Positions 1 to 8,565 of a stretch of 64,000 nt of DNA are shown in pieces. A model generated the notes under the pieces. The model saw only the letters and a list, made by a program, of their open reading frames with translations, was not told the DNA's origin and did not search any database. The position numbers and the translations under genes were made by a program. This DNA is from an uncultured Candidatus Saccharibacteria bacterium (lineage in GTDB: Bacteria > Patescibacteriota > Saccharimonadia > Saccharimonadales > Saccharimonadaceae), in NCBI GenBank assembly GCA_946222675.1, contig CAMIMA010000001.1:124001-188000 (forward strand), given 5' to 3'. Within the stretch, counting starts at the first letter, position 1, and every line of letters begins with the position of its first letter.

Positions 1-325
1 CAAAAGCCGCCAGCAGCGACTTTAAAATCGGAATCTGTTGGTAAAAGTCGGCCGGTGGCGTCACCCGCCCCGCCTTGTACTCCGGGTAGATTTGCAGCCG
101 CCGGCGAATGTTGGTCTTTGGCTTATCCCACGCCACCGCCACATAGTCGGGCGCAATCTGCCGAATTAGCTCCAGCGCAATCACTGCGAAGCCGTACACG
201 CCGCCAGTCGGCGTGCCATCCTTGGTGGTTAAATTTGGCATGGCATAGTAGCCACGGTAAAACACCGACTTGCCGTCAATTAGCACTAAAACTTTTTTGT
301 CGCCGGCTGCCGCTAGGTTACTCAT
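1..325 (-). CDS. polA: DNA polymerase I, N-terminal part (cut by window edge)
   Basis: This is the first 108 codons of DNA polymerase I; the rest lies beyond base 1. The translation starts MSNLAAAGDKKVLVLIDGKS and continues with YRGYYAMPNLTT, PTGGVYGF and a WDKPKTNIRR-like stretch followed by YPEYKAGR. These are typical of the 5'-3' exonuclease (FEN-like) domain, which removes RNA primers and nicked strands during Okazaki fragment processing and repair. The start ATG follows the rpoD stop codon by two bases, so the two genes are probably co-transcribed and translationally coupled. No good Shine-Dalgarno sequence is visible. Whether the polymerase domain is present cannot be seen here, so a stand-alone exonuclease is possible. 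Confidence 0.85.
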   Translation of the reverse strand, partial: MSNLAAAGDKKVLVLIDGKSVFYRGYYAMPNLTTKDGTPTGGVYGFAVIALELIRQIAPDYVAVAWDKPKTNIRRRLQIYPEYKAGRVTPPADFYQQIPILKSLLAAF

Positions 326-327
326 CG

Positions 328-1428
328 TTACAACCCAAGATAGTCATGTAGCCGCTCGGTCTCTTTGTTTTTGCGCAACTTCGCCAGCGCCTTGGCCTCA
401 ATCTGACGAATGCGCTCACGCGTCACGGCAAACTCAGCACCCACCTCCTCTAGGGTGTGCGGTCGGTCGCCGTCCAAGCCAAAGCGCAGCTTGATAATCT
501 TCTGCTCACGGTCCGACAGGGCGTTCACCACATCCATCACCTGCTCACTTAAGAGGTGGTCGCTTGCGGTATCCTCTGGATTAGCCGCCTTGTCGTCAGC
601 CATCATGTCGCCTAGCTCCGAAGAATCGTCATCGTCGTTGTTGCCAATCGTGGCGTCTAGCGACTGAATGTCCTGCTTAATCTTAAAGACATACTTAATC
701 TTCTCTGGCGTCTCATCCATTTCCTTCGCCAGCTCTTCAATCGTCGGCTCGCGGTTTAGTTCCTGCGTCAACTTGCGCTGGATGCGCATCAACTTGTTGA
801 TGGTCTCAACCATGTGCACCGGAATGCGAATTGTGCGCGCTTGGTCAGCGATAGCACGAGTAATCGCCTGGCGAATCCACCAGGTGGCATAAGTCGAGAG
901 CTTAAAACCCTTGCTTGGGTCGAATTTCTCCACTGCGCGCAATAAACCAGTGTTGCCCTCCTGAATCAAGTCGAGGAAGTCTAGTCCACGGCCCGAGTAA
1001 CGCTTGGCAATTGACACCACCAAACGCATATTTGCTTCGGCCATCTTATCCTTCGGCCGCTTCAACCGCTTAATCTTGAGGTGCAACTTACTCTGTTCGG
1101 CAAACAACTTGGCGCGCTCACTCTGCGACAGCTCGTCATTCTTGAGCAACTGCGTAATTTCGGCGTCACGCGTCTCCGCCTCCTTCAAAGGCTCGGCGTT
1201 TTTAATAATTTCTTGTGCCAGCTCGTTTTCTTCTTCCGTGCTTAGTAGCGGGATGCGCCCAATCTCGCGCAAATAAATGCGCACCGAATCGTCGCTTATT
1301 TCGTCGATGTCGCTCGGCTCAATTACCGTGTCGTCGTCGATATCTGATTCATCCAGCTCATCCGGCTCGGGCATGTCGTCGTCCATTATTTCGTCGGTTA
1401 GTCTTTCCTTATCTGGTCTTTTAGCCAC
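328..1428 (-). CDS. rpoD: RNA polymerase primary sigma factor (sigma-70/RpoD)
   Basis: A protein of 366 residues that directs RNA polymerase to housekeeping promoters. The first 50 residues are very acidic. Region 1.2 follows ([16 protein letters not shown]), then region 2 with [24 protein letters not shown] and the -10 recognition part [12 protein letters not shown]. Region 3 contains [12 protein letters not shown], and the C-terminal helix-turn-helix reads [20 protein letters not shown]. It lacks the long non-conserved insert of proteobacterial RpoD, so its length is like that of Gram-positive SigA. The start is GTG, placed by an AAGGGAG Shine-Dalgarno sequence six bases upstream. It is transcribed ahead of polA. 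The consensus-like TATAAT boxes across this window fit a standard primary sigma factor. Confidence 0.96.
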   Translation of the reverse strand: MAKRPDKERLTDEIMDDDMPEPDELDESDIDDDTVIEPSDIDEISDDSVRIYLREIGRIPLLSTEEENELAQEIIKNAEPLKEAETRDAEITQLLKNDELSQSERAKLFAEQSKLHLKIKRLKRPKDKMAEANMRLVVSIAKRYSGRGLDFLDLIQEGNTGLLRAVEKFDPSKGFKLSTYATWWIRQAITRAIADQARTIRIPVHMVETINKLMRIQRKLTQELNREPTIEELAKEMDETPEKIKYVFKIKQDIQSLDATIGNNDDDDSSELGDMMADDKAANPEDTASDHLLSEQVMDVVNALSDREQKIIKLRFGLDGDRPHTLEEVGAEFAVTRERIRQIEAKALAKLRKNKETERLHDYLGL

Positions 1429-1462
1429 TCAAACTCCCTTCTTAAATTATTTTTTGTTTGAA

Positions 1463-1491
1463 GTGTTAGCGTTTTTAAATCCTGATGTCAA
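1463..1491 (-). promoter_or_regulatory. rpoD promoter
   Basis: On the minus strand a perfect -35 box TTGACA (1486-1491) is followed after 17 bases by TAACAC (1463-1468) as -10. This gives a leader of about 30 bases before the GTG start, containing the AAGGGAG ribosome binding site. Unlike many genes in this window, rpoD therefore has a conventional leader. Confidence 0.6.
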
Positions 1492-1686
1492 CGGATCAAA
1501 CATGGGTCTTGCCGGTCGACTTTAATGGCAATTCTAATACGCCCATTATCATTCATATGATAGCAGGCCAAGGCTCGGCTTGTCAACTGCTTTATTAGTT
1601 CAGTACATTTAGGATTTTTAAGTTCCGTTACAAGTATTGTAACATACTCTGAAGGCGTGGTGCTGATATGGGCGCAGCGCGATGGG

Positions 1687-1742
1687 AGTGAGAGCATTTG
1701 AATGCCTCGTCTCACTTCTTACCCCGACTGAGGAACACGGGG
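1687..1742 (-). repeat. Two adjacent hairpins downstream of the variable gene
   Basis: Hairpin 1 has a perfect 7-bp outer stem (1687-1693 with 1710-1716), a four-base bulge (1706-1709) and an inner GCAT/ATGC stem with a TTGA loop on the plus strand. Hairpin 2 pairs CCCCG (1722-1726) with CGGGG (1738-1742) around an 11-base loop. They begin about 25 bases after the stop codon of the DGR-type gene. A transcription terminator is one reading, although no long T tract follows on the minus strand. The hairpin or cruciform known downstream of variable regions in DGRs is another. Confidence 0.5.
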
Positions 1743-1767
1743 GCAGGCCTCCGCAAGGAAGCTAGTT

Positions 1768-3776
1768 TTAAGGAGCGGGCGCGAGAGCCACACGAAAGGC
1801 GACGTTGACATAGCAGTAGCCATCGTTACTGTTAACAAAGAAGAGACCAGCGTTCGAGCCACTAAAATAGTAGCCGCCCCGTTTGAACCAAAGATTGGAT
1901 GAATTTACGAAATACGTGTAATTGCCATTCCATTGAGCTGTGCTGTCATTATTGTGACCATTATTTGTCTCATAGAGGGCTTGACCACCACAGGTAGCGA
2001 AAGTACAGCTATTCATATTAGTAATGTTGTACGTGTTGACGTATGGTGGATGAGCTTTAGTTCCAAAGTTATCATATTCACCACTTACACCAGATTCGTT
2101 TAAGTTAGTAGTATAGCTGGCTGCGACGTATTCAGTACCACCACCAGACATGTCATAGATGCCAGTTGGATTGTTGGTGGTACTGGCGAGTTGGCCAAGG
2201 GTACCGTTGTAGGCGTGCTGGATATCGCCAGAATAACAAGCACTTTGCGTACCTAGAGTACCACCGGGTTCGTCAGCATGGGATGGTGGCCAAGATCTAT
2301 TATAACCGCCATAACTTATAGTGTCGCCATTAGCGCGAGGGCCGCAACCGGTTGTACTATTACCGTAGTTGTTGTCACCATAGCTATATTGTTCACCGTT
2401 GGCATTTTTTTGAACTTTATTGTAGCCAGCACCATATTTACTAGCACTGAGATAGGTAGTAGCACCCCAGTCGTTATTGTTGACCATGTGAGAGCTGAGT
2501 TTGGTGAGATGATGGTTGTTTTGCGGTGGCATGTAATAATATGTATCACCACCAACATTTTGCGGGTCATTCACCCCGAGAGATTTAGCTACCGCATAGG
2601 AGCTACCAACCGTCTTACCAGACAAATTGGTTTCGTTTGGCAAAACAGTTGGCTGAGTGTTGGTACCCGTGGTTTCGAACTTAGCAAACCAGATACCGTT
2701 GAGTTCTTTAGTGCCAAAGGTAAAGGCTGGATGGGTGGCCCAGGTGCCTTGGTTGCTTGGTTGGCCTTTAATGTAGTCGCGGTTGAGGTCGCATTCCGTG
2801 CGGTAATCTTTGCCGGTAGTGCTACAGGCGGCTGGATGACGCTTGGCATCCGTTTTCTTTTCAAAATGAATTGGGAAGTTTTGGGCTGGCACCGGTTTAT
2901 CTGTACCATCACGGCGCATTACTTCGTAGGCATAGCGTGGAATGTACACCCAGAAGCCGAGGATGTCGGCTTGGTCGACTACCGCGTTCTTACCTTTGTA
3001 CTTGCTTGGGTCTTTTACAGTGATGGCGTTCGCCCACTGCTTTTGATTGTAGTTATACCAGTTGCCTTGGTTTGAGCTATCTTCTGGGTTGGCTACACTA
3101 GCCCACTGAGCGTTAGCGGTAGTACCCGTGTACTTAACTGGTATCATGTTCGGGTCAAGGTCAACTTGACAATCGTTCTTTGGGTCACCAGATTTGCAGA
3201 TGGTTGGATCAACAGTTGGAGCTGGCTTTGGCTTAGCAGTAGCCGTGTAAGTGATGGCGGTACTGTAGCTGCCACTGGCTAATTTAGCTGGGTCGACATT
3301 AGCGACAAAGGTTACCTGCTTGGTGCAATTGGCTGGATTGATACAACCGGCTGGCTTAGCCTTCGTGACATCGGCAATGACGGCGGGAGTGGCAGTGGTA
3401 GCTGGGACGGCGCTAAAGGTAGATGCAGAGTTATTGAGAGAATAACCCCACTGATTGGCATTAAGAGCGGTTGGCGTGGTGCTTGGGGTGGCAGAGATTT
3501 TGTGAGTCTGGTCTTTACTGTTTATGAGGTCTGCCGTGTCAGCTTGCATGGTGAGATTAAAGCCATAGGGTTTACCAGTCTTGACGGTGACGTTGGTGGT
3601 GGCTTTGTAGAGATTGCCGGACGGCTGGAGTACTGCGTTCTGATCAACGGCAATACTGACGGTGTTATCGTCTGCAGCGTGGGCTGGTATGGCACAACTC
3701 AGTAGAATTATCGCGAGAGCGATAAGGCTTAAAAATCTACCCCCCCCCCGCAGCTATTTAGTCTTATTATGTTCAT
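1768..3776 (-). CDS. Secreted surface protein with FGE/C-type-lectin-like C-terminus; probable DGR target, start out of frame through a G10 tract
   Basis: The main open frame (593 codons from an internal ATG at 3549) stays open upstream to 3753 and encodes a good signal peptide, RFLSLIALAIILLSCAIPAHA, cut before ADDN. The only well-placed start, ATG at 3776 with GGAGGA ten bases upstream, is in another frame. Ten G residues (3740-3749) separate the two; a run of 8 or 11 would join them into one protein of about 670 residues. The mature part has an N-terminal Thr/Ala-rich domain, then a formylglycine-generating-enzyme-like fold (GIYDMSGGGTEYVA), and ends with WFKRGGYYFSGSNAGLF...FRVAL, the typical ending of DGR variable proteins. 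It is likely a secreted adhesin or receptor. I infer phase variation; a sequencing error in the homopolymer is the main alternative. No reverse transcriptase lies in the window. Confidence 0.8.
1771..1893 (-). other. Candidate DGR variable region (VR)
   Basis: The last 41 codons run from LWFKRGG to the stop. In the stretch from GGYY to FRVAL most surface-type positions use codons ending in C or T (TAC, TAT, TTT, AGT, AAC, CTC, TTC, GTT, TGC, GTC). That is the NNY pattern left when AAY codons of a template repeat are mutated at adenines. The GC-rich tail CTCGCGCCCGCTCC just before the stop resembles an IMH-type end. No template repeat copy was found by eye in the window. Confidence 0.6.
3740..3749 (-). 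repeat. Poly-G tract (G10 on coding strand) in signal-peptide region
   Basis: Ten consecutive C on the plus strand are ten G on the coding strand, 27 bases after the ATG at 3776. It is by far the longest G run I see in the window. With ten G the reading frame stops at TAA after 15 codons (ending CGGGVDF). With 8 or 11 G it enters the signal peptide and the long frame. Such tracts are classical slipped-strand phase-variation sites. Confidence 0.85.
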
Positions 3777-3786
3777 GTTGTTTTTA

Positions 3787-3852
3787 TCCTCCATTCTTTA
3801 CACCTATTTTTTTAGATACCTGCATTATACCATAGGCGCAATAATTCACCAA
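3787..3852 (-). promoter_or_regulatory. Promoter and ribosome binding site of the phase-variable surface gene
   Basis: Minus strand: -35 TTGGTG (3847-3852), a 17-base spacer ending TATGG, -10 TATAAT (3824-3829), then GGAGGA (3787-3792) ten bases before ATG 3776. The intact promoter and strong Shine-Dalgarno sequence argue that ATG 3776 is the real start and that the gene is switched by frame, not dead. Confidence 0.7.
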
Positions 3853-3875
3853 ATATAGTTGACGCGCCTAAGTGC

Positions 3876-6437
3876 TTAATTAATTTCGTTTAAGATGGTC
3901 GCGAGCTTCGCCTCTTGCTGGCGCTTGTCCGCCAAGGCTTTGCGGCTCTCCGCCACCAGCTCCGCTGGGGCGTGCTCCACATAACCTGGGTTACTGAGGC
4001 GGCGTTCCAAGCCATCGATTTCCGCCTTCACCGCTGTAAGCTGCTTACTGAGGTGCTTCTGGTAGTCGGCAATCTGCTCTGGCGTGAGTTCTAGCCAAGA
4101 GGTCGTGAACTGGTCAACTACATGCAGCCCATGTGGTGTATGATCTACTTTCACATGCTTTAGCTTCGCGAGACTCGCCACCAGTTCGCCCTGCTCCAAG
4201 AGTAACGGGTCGTCGTCGTGCACCAAGGTGTACTTGCCATTTGGTAACTGCGCCGTGATGTTGCGCACCGCAGTCACTAGTGACTTCACGCGCTCAAACT
4301 GCTCCGCCTGCCGCGCCGCATATTCCAACTGATGTGGCCAATGCTGGCTAATCAGTAGCGTATCGTCGCCGCGCAAGGTTGTCCAAATTGTCTCCGACAC
4401 AAATGGCGCAAACGGATGCACCAAGCGCAACGCCTGATTGAGCACCCGACGCATAAAGGCTGGGTCGCTGCCCTGCTTGCTGGCCTCAATGTACCAGTCA
4501 GCCAAGTCGTCCCAGATAAAGTGATACACTGTCTCCACTGCTTCAGCAAAGCGATAGTTGGCAAGATGGCTATCCAAAGTCTGCCGCGCTTGGTCGAGCT
4601 TCTGGTAAATCCAGTGGTCAGCAATCTGCGTTGGCTTAGCGTGATCGGCCGCGTCGTTGGTCACGCCCGCCTCATCCGCCTTCGCCTCAATATAGCGCGC
4701 GATATTCCACAGCTTATTGCAGAAATTCCGCCCCGCAATCACCGAAGCCTCCGAGAAGGCCTGCGCCTGCCCCGCCGAGCGATTCATTACAATACCAATG
4801 CGCAAGGCATCAGAACCGTACTTTTCTACCACTTCCATCGGATTCACCACATTGCCCTTGCTCTTGCTCATCTTCTGGCCATGACCATCCAAAATCAAGC
4901 CGTGCAAAAATACGTCATGGAACGGCACTTCACCCGTCACATAGAGCCCAAGCATAATCATGCGCGCCACCCACGGACGCAAAATGTCCACGCCGGTCTC
5001 CATCACTGCGTTCGGATAGAAGCGCTTAAGGTCGCCCTGTTGCATCACATCAGTGGTAACAAATGGCCACTGACCACTACTAAACCACGTATCAAAGGTG
5101 TCTTCGTCGCGAATGTACGACTTACCATTCACCTCAATCTCGGTCTGATCTACGCGCGTATCAAAAATCCAATCGTCTGGGTCGTCCGCCGCATGGAAGG
5201 CGGGAATCGGGATACCCCACGGAATCTGCCGGCTGATATTCCAGTCGCGCAGCTCGTCATAATAATGAATCAACTCCTCGCCCTTATGTTCTGGCACAAA
5301 GCGCACCTTACCGGCCAGCACCGCCTCACGGGCGCGCTGAGCTAATGGCTTGACATTAATGAACCATTGTTTCATCAGAAGTGGCTGAATCGTCGTGCCA
5401 CACTTATAGCAATGCGGAACATCGTGCGTGAAGTCTTCTACCTCTGTTAATGCGCCGCAAGCTTGCAAGTCTGCCACGACCGCGTCGCGCGCTTCGTCGG
5501 CCGTCATACCACGATACTTCTCTGGTACAGCGTCAGTCATCTTGCCGTCTGTACCAATTACCGAGATAGCCTCAAGGTGATGGCGTTGGCCAATTTCAAA
5601 GTCAAGTGGGTCATGTGCTGGTGTAATTTTTACAGCACCTGTGCCAAAGCCAAGTTCCACACCTTCGTCCGCCACCACTGGAATCGAGCGCCCCACAAGT
5701 GGTACAATCACCCGCTTACCAACCAAATCCGTATACTTTGGGTCATCCGGATGAACTGCAATCGCCACATCACCCAGCATCGTCTCTGGTCGTGTCGTCG
5801 CTACCTCAATACTCTGCTTGCCATCGGCGGTATGATACACAATGTGCCAGAGGTGCGAAGCCTCCGACTTAAATTCCACCTCAATATCCGCAAACGCCGT
5901 CTGATGATGCGGGCAGTAGTTTACGATGCGGTTACCACGATAAATCAGGCCGTCATCCCATAATTTCTTAAACGTGTTATAAACGGTATCCACCACCTTC
6001 TTATCAAGGGTGAAGACCTTCGAGTTCCAGTCACAAGACGCACCCAGCGCCCGAATCTGCAACTCCATATTACCTCTGTTCTGAGCCACAAAATCCCACG
6101 TCCGGCGGTACAGCTCCTCACGACTATAGTCAAACCGCGAGTGCCCCTCTTTATTTAAGCTACGCTCAAACACCACCCAAGTTTCAAACCCAGCGTGGTC
6201 AGCGCCCGGAATCCACAGCGTGTCGCGCCCTTGCATCCGGTAATAGCGCGTTAAAATATCCTCAATCGGAATCATGTAGCCGTGCCCCACGTGCAAGTTG
6301 CCGTTGGCGTTCGGCGGTGGCATCACGATGCAGTACGGGTCGCCCTTGCCGCTCGGCGCAAACGCCCCACTGCTCTCCCACAATGCATAGATAGTGGTTT
6401 CATATTGGTTTGGTTCATATGTCTTTGGTAAATTCAT
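3876..6437 (-). CDS. valS: Valyl-tRNA synthetase
   Basis: A class I aminoacyl-tRNA synthetase of 853 residues that charges tRNA-Val with valine and edits mischarged threonine. The HIGH motif is HVGH at residues 49-52 (PPPNANGNLHVGHG). The KMSKS loop is GQKMSKSKGN near residue 522. The CP1 editing domain follows the usual pattern (TTRPETMLGDVAIAVHP). The C-terminus ends in a coiled-coil tail (LSKQLTAVKAEIDGLERRLS and on), as in bacterial ValRS. Length and domain order are normal. It stands alone, with its own promoters at 6469-6485. Confidence 0.97.
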   Translation of the reverse strand: MNLPKTYEPNQYETTIYALWESSGAFAPSGKGDPYCIVMPPPNANGNLHVGHGYMIPIEDILTRYYRMQGRDTLWIPGADHAGFETWVVFERSLNKEGHSRFDYSREELYRRTWDFVAQNRGNMELQIRALGASCDWNSKVFTLDKKVVDTVYNTFKKLWDDGLIYRGNRIVNYCPHHQTAFADIEVEFKSEASHLWHIVYHTADGKQSIEVATTRPETMLGDVAIAVHPDDPKYTDLVGKRVIVPLVGRSIPVVADEGVELGFGTGAVKITPAHDPLDFEIGQRHHLEAISVIGTDGKMTDAVPEKYRGMTADEARDAVVADLQACGALTEVEDFTHDVPHCYKCGTTIQPLLMKQWFINVKPLAQRAREAVLAGKVRFVPEHKGEELIHYYDELRDWNISRQIPWGIPIPAFHAADDPDDWIFDTRVDQTEIEVNGKSYIRDEDTFDTWFSSGQWPFVTTDVMQQGDLKRFYPNAVMETGVDILRPWVARMIMLGLYVTGEVPFHDVFLHGLILDGHGQKMSKSKGNVVNPMEVVEKYGSDALRIGIVMNRSAGQAQAFSEASVIAGRNFCNKLWNIARYIEAKADEAGVTNDAADHAKPTQIADHWIYQKLDQARQTLDSHLANYRFAEAVETVYHFIWDDLADWYIEASKQGSDPAFMRRVLNQALRLVHPFAPFVSETIWTTLRGDDTLLISQHWPHQLEYAARQAEQFERVKSLVTAVRNITAQLPNGKYTLVHDDDPLLLEQGELVASLAKLKHVKVDHTPHGLHVVDQFTTSWLELTPEQIADYQKHLSKQLTAVKAEIDGLERRLSNPGYVEHAPAELVAESRKALADKRQQEAKLATILNEIN

Positions 6438-6451
6438 CCTAATCCTAAACT

Positions 6452-6485
6452 AGGTCGTAGCGACCTTTATTATAGTAATATTATA
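6452..6485 (-). promoter_or_regulatory. valS promoters and leader hairpin
   Basis: Two TATAAT boxes lie on the minus strand (6480-6485 and 6469-6474). Downstream the short leader contains a perfect 6-bp hairpin AGGTCG-CTA-CGACCT (6452-6466), then GGATTAGG just before the ATG at 6437. The hairpin is too small for a T-box. Confidence 0.45.
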
Positions 6486-6496
6486 CCACCTCCTAC

Positions 6497-7435
6497 CTAG
6501 CGACGGGTAATAATTAATAGTAAACGGTACAACCGATACCGCCACGGGCGCAATGGCAGCTCCCAAGTGCCCACGTAGTCCACTCGCTTACCACCGTAAG
6601 AAAGCTTAAATTGTGTAAAGCCGCGCCAAGCGTGCCAGCGTGGATTGCCGTCGTCTACCTCTGGTGCCACGCCATACCAGTCGAACCACTTACACCCCTG
6701 TTGGTGGGCGAATTTCAAGGCAAACAGCCCTAGACCAGTAGCCGGCGAGTACTTGCGATACTCCGTGTAGTTGGCGGCATGGGCATAGCTCATGGTTTCA
6801 CCATTATTAAAGAAAATAATTGAGGCGATGCGCTTCCCTGCTAACTCGGCGAACAGTAGTCCCGCCACCTTTTGTGGGAACAATCGCTCGGCTAGCAAGC
6901 GATAATGCATGTCGTCATGTGGTTTCATCCCTGTGCGCTGGCTGACGTCGTGAATCATCTTAATAAAGTCATCGATATCCTTCGGGTTATAGCTCACACT
7001 GTAAGTAATACCCGCCTTGTCGCACTTCCGAGCATAACGCCGCGCAGTCTGCGAGAGCTCGGCCATTATCGCCTCCTCCCCTACCGACACGTCATTAACC
7101 ACCGTATGAGGTGGTTGGACATCACGACGGCTATGTTTGAAGCCCATTTCGCGCAATAACTGAGGTGTAACACCTAACACATCCGGCTCAATCCGGATGA
7201 AATCTACCCCCTTATTCTTACCTATCCGCTTGAGACTCGCGATGGCGGCCTTAAATGACGTCACATCTTGTGCCACTGGGCCATAGGGGCAATACCAGCG
7301 ATTACTAAACTGGCCGTGTTCAAGAATGGCGACGTAGTGCCACTTCTGATCGGATTCATAAGCAGTTTCGTAGGAAATAGCATTAAAAACCCGCCAGGCT
7401 GAGCTCTGAAGAATACTCCCTGTCACCTCATTCAT
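6497..7435 (-). CDS. FemX/FemAB-type peptidoglycan bridge aminoacyltransferase
   Basis: A 312-residue member of the FemABX family, which transfers amino acids from aminoacyl-tRNA to the peptide stem of the lipid-linked peptidoglycan precursor. Family features are a duplicated GNAT-like fold, YCPYGPVA near residue 50, SQTARRYARKCDKAG in the middle, WFDWYG, and the C-terminal GFTQFKLSYGGKRVDYVGTW followed by a basic amphipathic end (RPWRYRLYRLLLIITRR). The length is shorter than staphylococcal FemA, without the coiled-coil arm, and closer to FemX. It lies next to tsaD with a 35-base gap. With murE and dacA in the window it points to an elaborated cell wall. The amino acid added cannot be told. 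Confidence 0.85.
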   Translation of the reverse strand: MNEVTGSILQSSAWRVFNAISYETAYESDQKWHYVAILEHGQFSNRWYCPYGPVAQDVTSFKAAIASLKRIGKNKGVDFIRIEPDVLGVTPQLLREMGFKHSRRDVQPPHTVVNDVSVGEEAIMAELSQTARRYARKCDKAGITYSVSYNPKDIDDFIKMIHDVSQRTGMKPHDDMHYRLLAERLFPQKVAGLLFAELAGKRIASIIFFNNGETMSYAHAANYTEYRKYSPATGLGLFALKFAHQQGCKWFDWYGVAPEVDDGNPRWHAWRGFTQFKLSYGGKRVDYVGTWELPLRPWRYRLYRLLLIITRR

Positions 7436-7470
7436 AAATTGTACATTCTTAGTGTATCACACTTTAAGCT

Positions 7471-8520
7471 TTAGCGCAACCCCCAAATCGTCTTTGACAT
7501 CGAAATTGAGGGGATGACATCGAGTCGACGTGGGTCGGATGGCTTGATGCGTTGCGCCTTGTAGTAGCCGAGCGTAGCAATCATCGCGCCGTTGTCGGTG
7601 CAGAGGGCAGGGGATGGGAAGTTAATCTCAATCGGCAACCGCTCTCTTAGTTGGCGTCGCAACTCAGTATTAGCCGCCACACCACCAGCAATAACCACTG
7701 ATTTTGGCGCATATTCACGGGTCGCCGCCACTAACTTTTCCACCAAAGTGTCTACCGCAGTAAGCTGGAAGCTAGCCGCAAAATCGCTCACTTGCTGCGG
7801 TGTCAGCTTAGCTGCCAACTGTGTAGAAGGGAAGGTGTGGTCCACGCCCACGGCATCTTGCACTGCCCGGAGTAATGCCGTCTTGACCCCTGAAAACGAG
7901 AAGTCGTACTTGCCCTGCATGTGCGCCTTTGGCAAGTGGTAACGGTGCGGATCGCCACTTTCGGCTGCCTTTGAAATCGCTGGTCCACCAGGGTAGGGCA
8001 GGCCAATAATCTTCGCCACCTTATCAAACGCTTCGCCCACAGCATCGTCCGCCGTCTGACCGAGCAGAGTATAATCACCATGGTCGCGAAACAACACAAT
8101 TTGCGAGTGCCCACCACTGACAATTAGCGCGAGAAACGGAAATTCCGGCGGGTTGTCCATCAAAAAGTTAGCATAAACATGCCCTTCAACGTGATGACAA
8201 GGGTATAAGGGCTTATGGTGCATTAAAGCCAACGTACGCGCGGTGAGTGAGCCCATCAGCAGAGAGCCAATCAGTCCCGGCATCATCGTTGCTGCTACAG
8301 CGTCGACCTTATCCCAGCCACCAGCCTCAGCTACAGCTTGCTCAATCACCGGCACTACAACCTCAAGATGCGACCGCGCTGCCACCTCTGGCACCACGCC
8401 GCCGTACACCTTATGAATATCAATCTGCGTATTTACTACATTTGAGATAATCTGCCGCCCATCACGCACCACAGCAGCAGCCGTTTCGTCACACGAACTC
8501 TCAACACCTAACACATTCAT
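7471..8520 (-). CDS. tsaD: tRNA N6-adenosine threonylcarbamoyltransferase TsaD (Kae1/YgjD)
   Basis: 349 residues, full length. TsaD transfers the threonylcarbamoyl group to A37 of ANN-decoding tRNAs, together with TsaB and TsaE (neither is in the window). The start is MNVLGVESSCDETAAAVV, the metal site is HHVEGH at residues 109-114, and the nucleotide-binding glycine motif is LIVSGGHSQIV. A C-terminal VIAGGVAANTELR and FPSPALCTDNGAMIA follow, all diagnostic of the ASKHA-fold family. It is transcribed divergently from murE. Its -10 box TAAAAT sits eight bases before the ATG, so the mRNA is probably leaderless. Confidence 0.97.
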   Translation of the reverse strand: MNVLGVESSCDETAAAVVRDGRQIISNVVNTQIDIHKVYGGVVPEVAARSHLEVVVPVIEQAVAEAGGWDKVDAVAATMMPGLIGSLLMGSLTARTLALMHHKPLYPCHHVEGHVYANFLMDNPPEFPFLALIVSGGHSQIVLFRDHGDYTLLGQTADDAVGEAFDKVAKIIGLPYPGGPAISKAAESGDPHRYHLPKAHMQGKYDFSFSGVKTALLRAVQDAVGVDHTFPSTQLAAKLTPQQVSDFAASFQLTAVDTLVEKLVAATREYAPKSVVIAGGVAANTELRRQLRERLPIEINFPSPALCTDNGAMIATLGYYKAQRIKPSDPRRLDVIPSISMSKTIWGLR

Positions 8521-8528
8521 TCACTTAA

Positions 8529-8559
8529 ATTTTAGCACAATTTGTGGGGGTGGTATAAT
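8529..8559. promoter_or_regulatory. Divergent leaderless promoters for tsaD and murE
   Basis: On the minus strand TAAAAT (8529-8534) ends eight bases before the tsaD ATG. On the plus strand TATAAT (8554-8559) ends six bases before the murE ATG at 8566. Transcription would begin at or almost at the start codon in both directions, leaving no room for a Shine-Dalgarno sequence. Confidence 0.65.
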
Positions 8560-8565
8560 AATACT

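Larger units (their letters stand above)
1429..1767. other. Intergenic region with inverted repeats; no convincing gene
   Basis: This 339-base gap lies between the 3' end of the DGR-type surface gene and the rpoD start. It holds the rpoD promoter, a perfect 7-bp palindrome GTTACAA-N3-TTGTAAC (1627-1643), and two hairpins close to the surface-gene stop (1687-1716 and 1722-1742). An open frame of 75 codons exists on the minus strand (1488-1715), but it has no ribosome binding site, resembles nothing I recognise and runs into the rpoD promoter, so I do not call it a gene. Confidence 0.5.

Noticed and set aside
1488..1715. Open frame of 75 codons on the minus strand
   Set aside because: No ribosome binding site, no recognisable motif, and its end lies in the rpoD promoter. 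It is also unlike the Avd accessory protein of DGRs.
1738..1765. Sequence resembling the SRP RNA tip (CAGG, GCAA loop, GGA-AGC)
   Set aside because: The tip has two extra bases compared with the SRP core, the symmetric loop AGCAG is missing and no long flanking helix forms, so I do not call a 4.5S RNA.
2278..3075. Long open frame of 265 codons on the plus strand opposite the surface protein gene
   Set aside because: It is antisense to the DGR-type gene, has no ribosome binding site and gives an implausible Val/Trp-rich protein.
6450..6468. T-box or other riboswitch in the valS leader
   Set aside because: Only a 6-bp hairpin in a leader of about 40 bases; no T-box motif, specifier loop or antiterminator.
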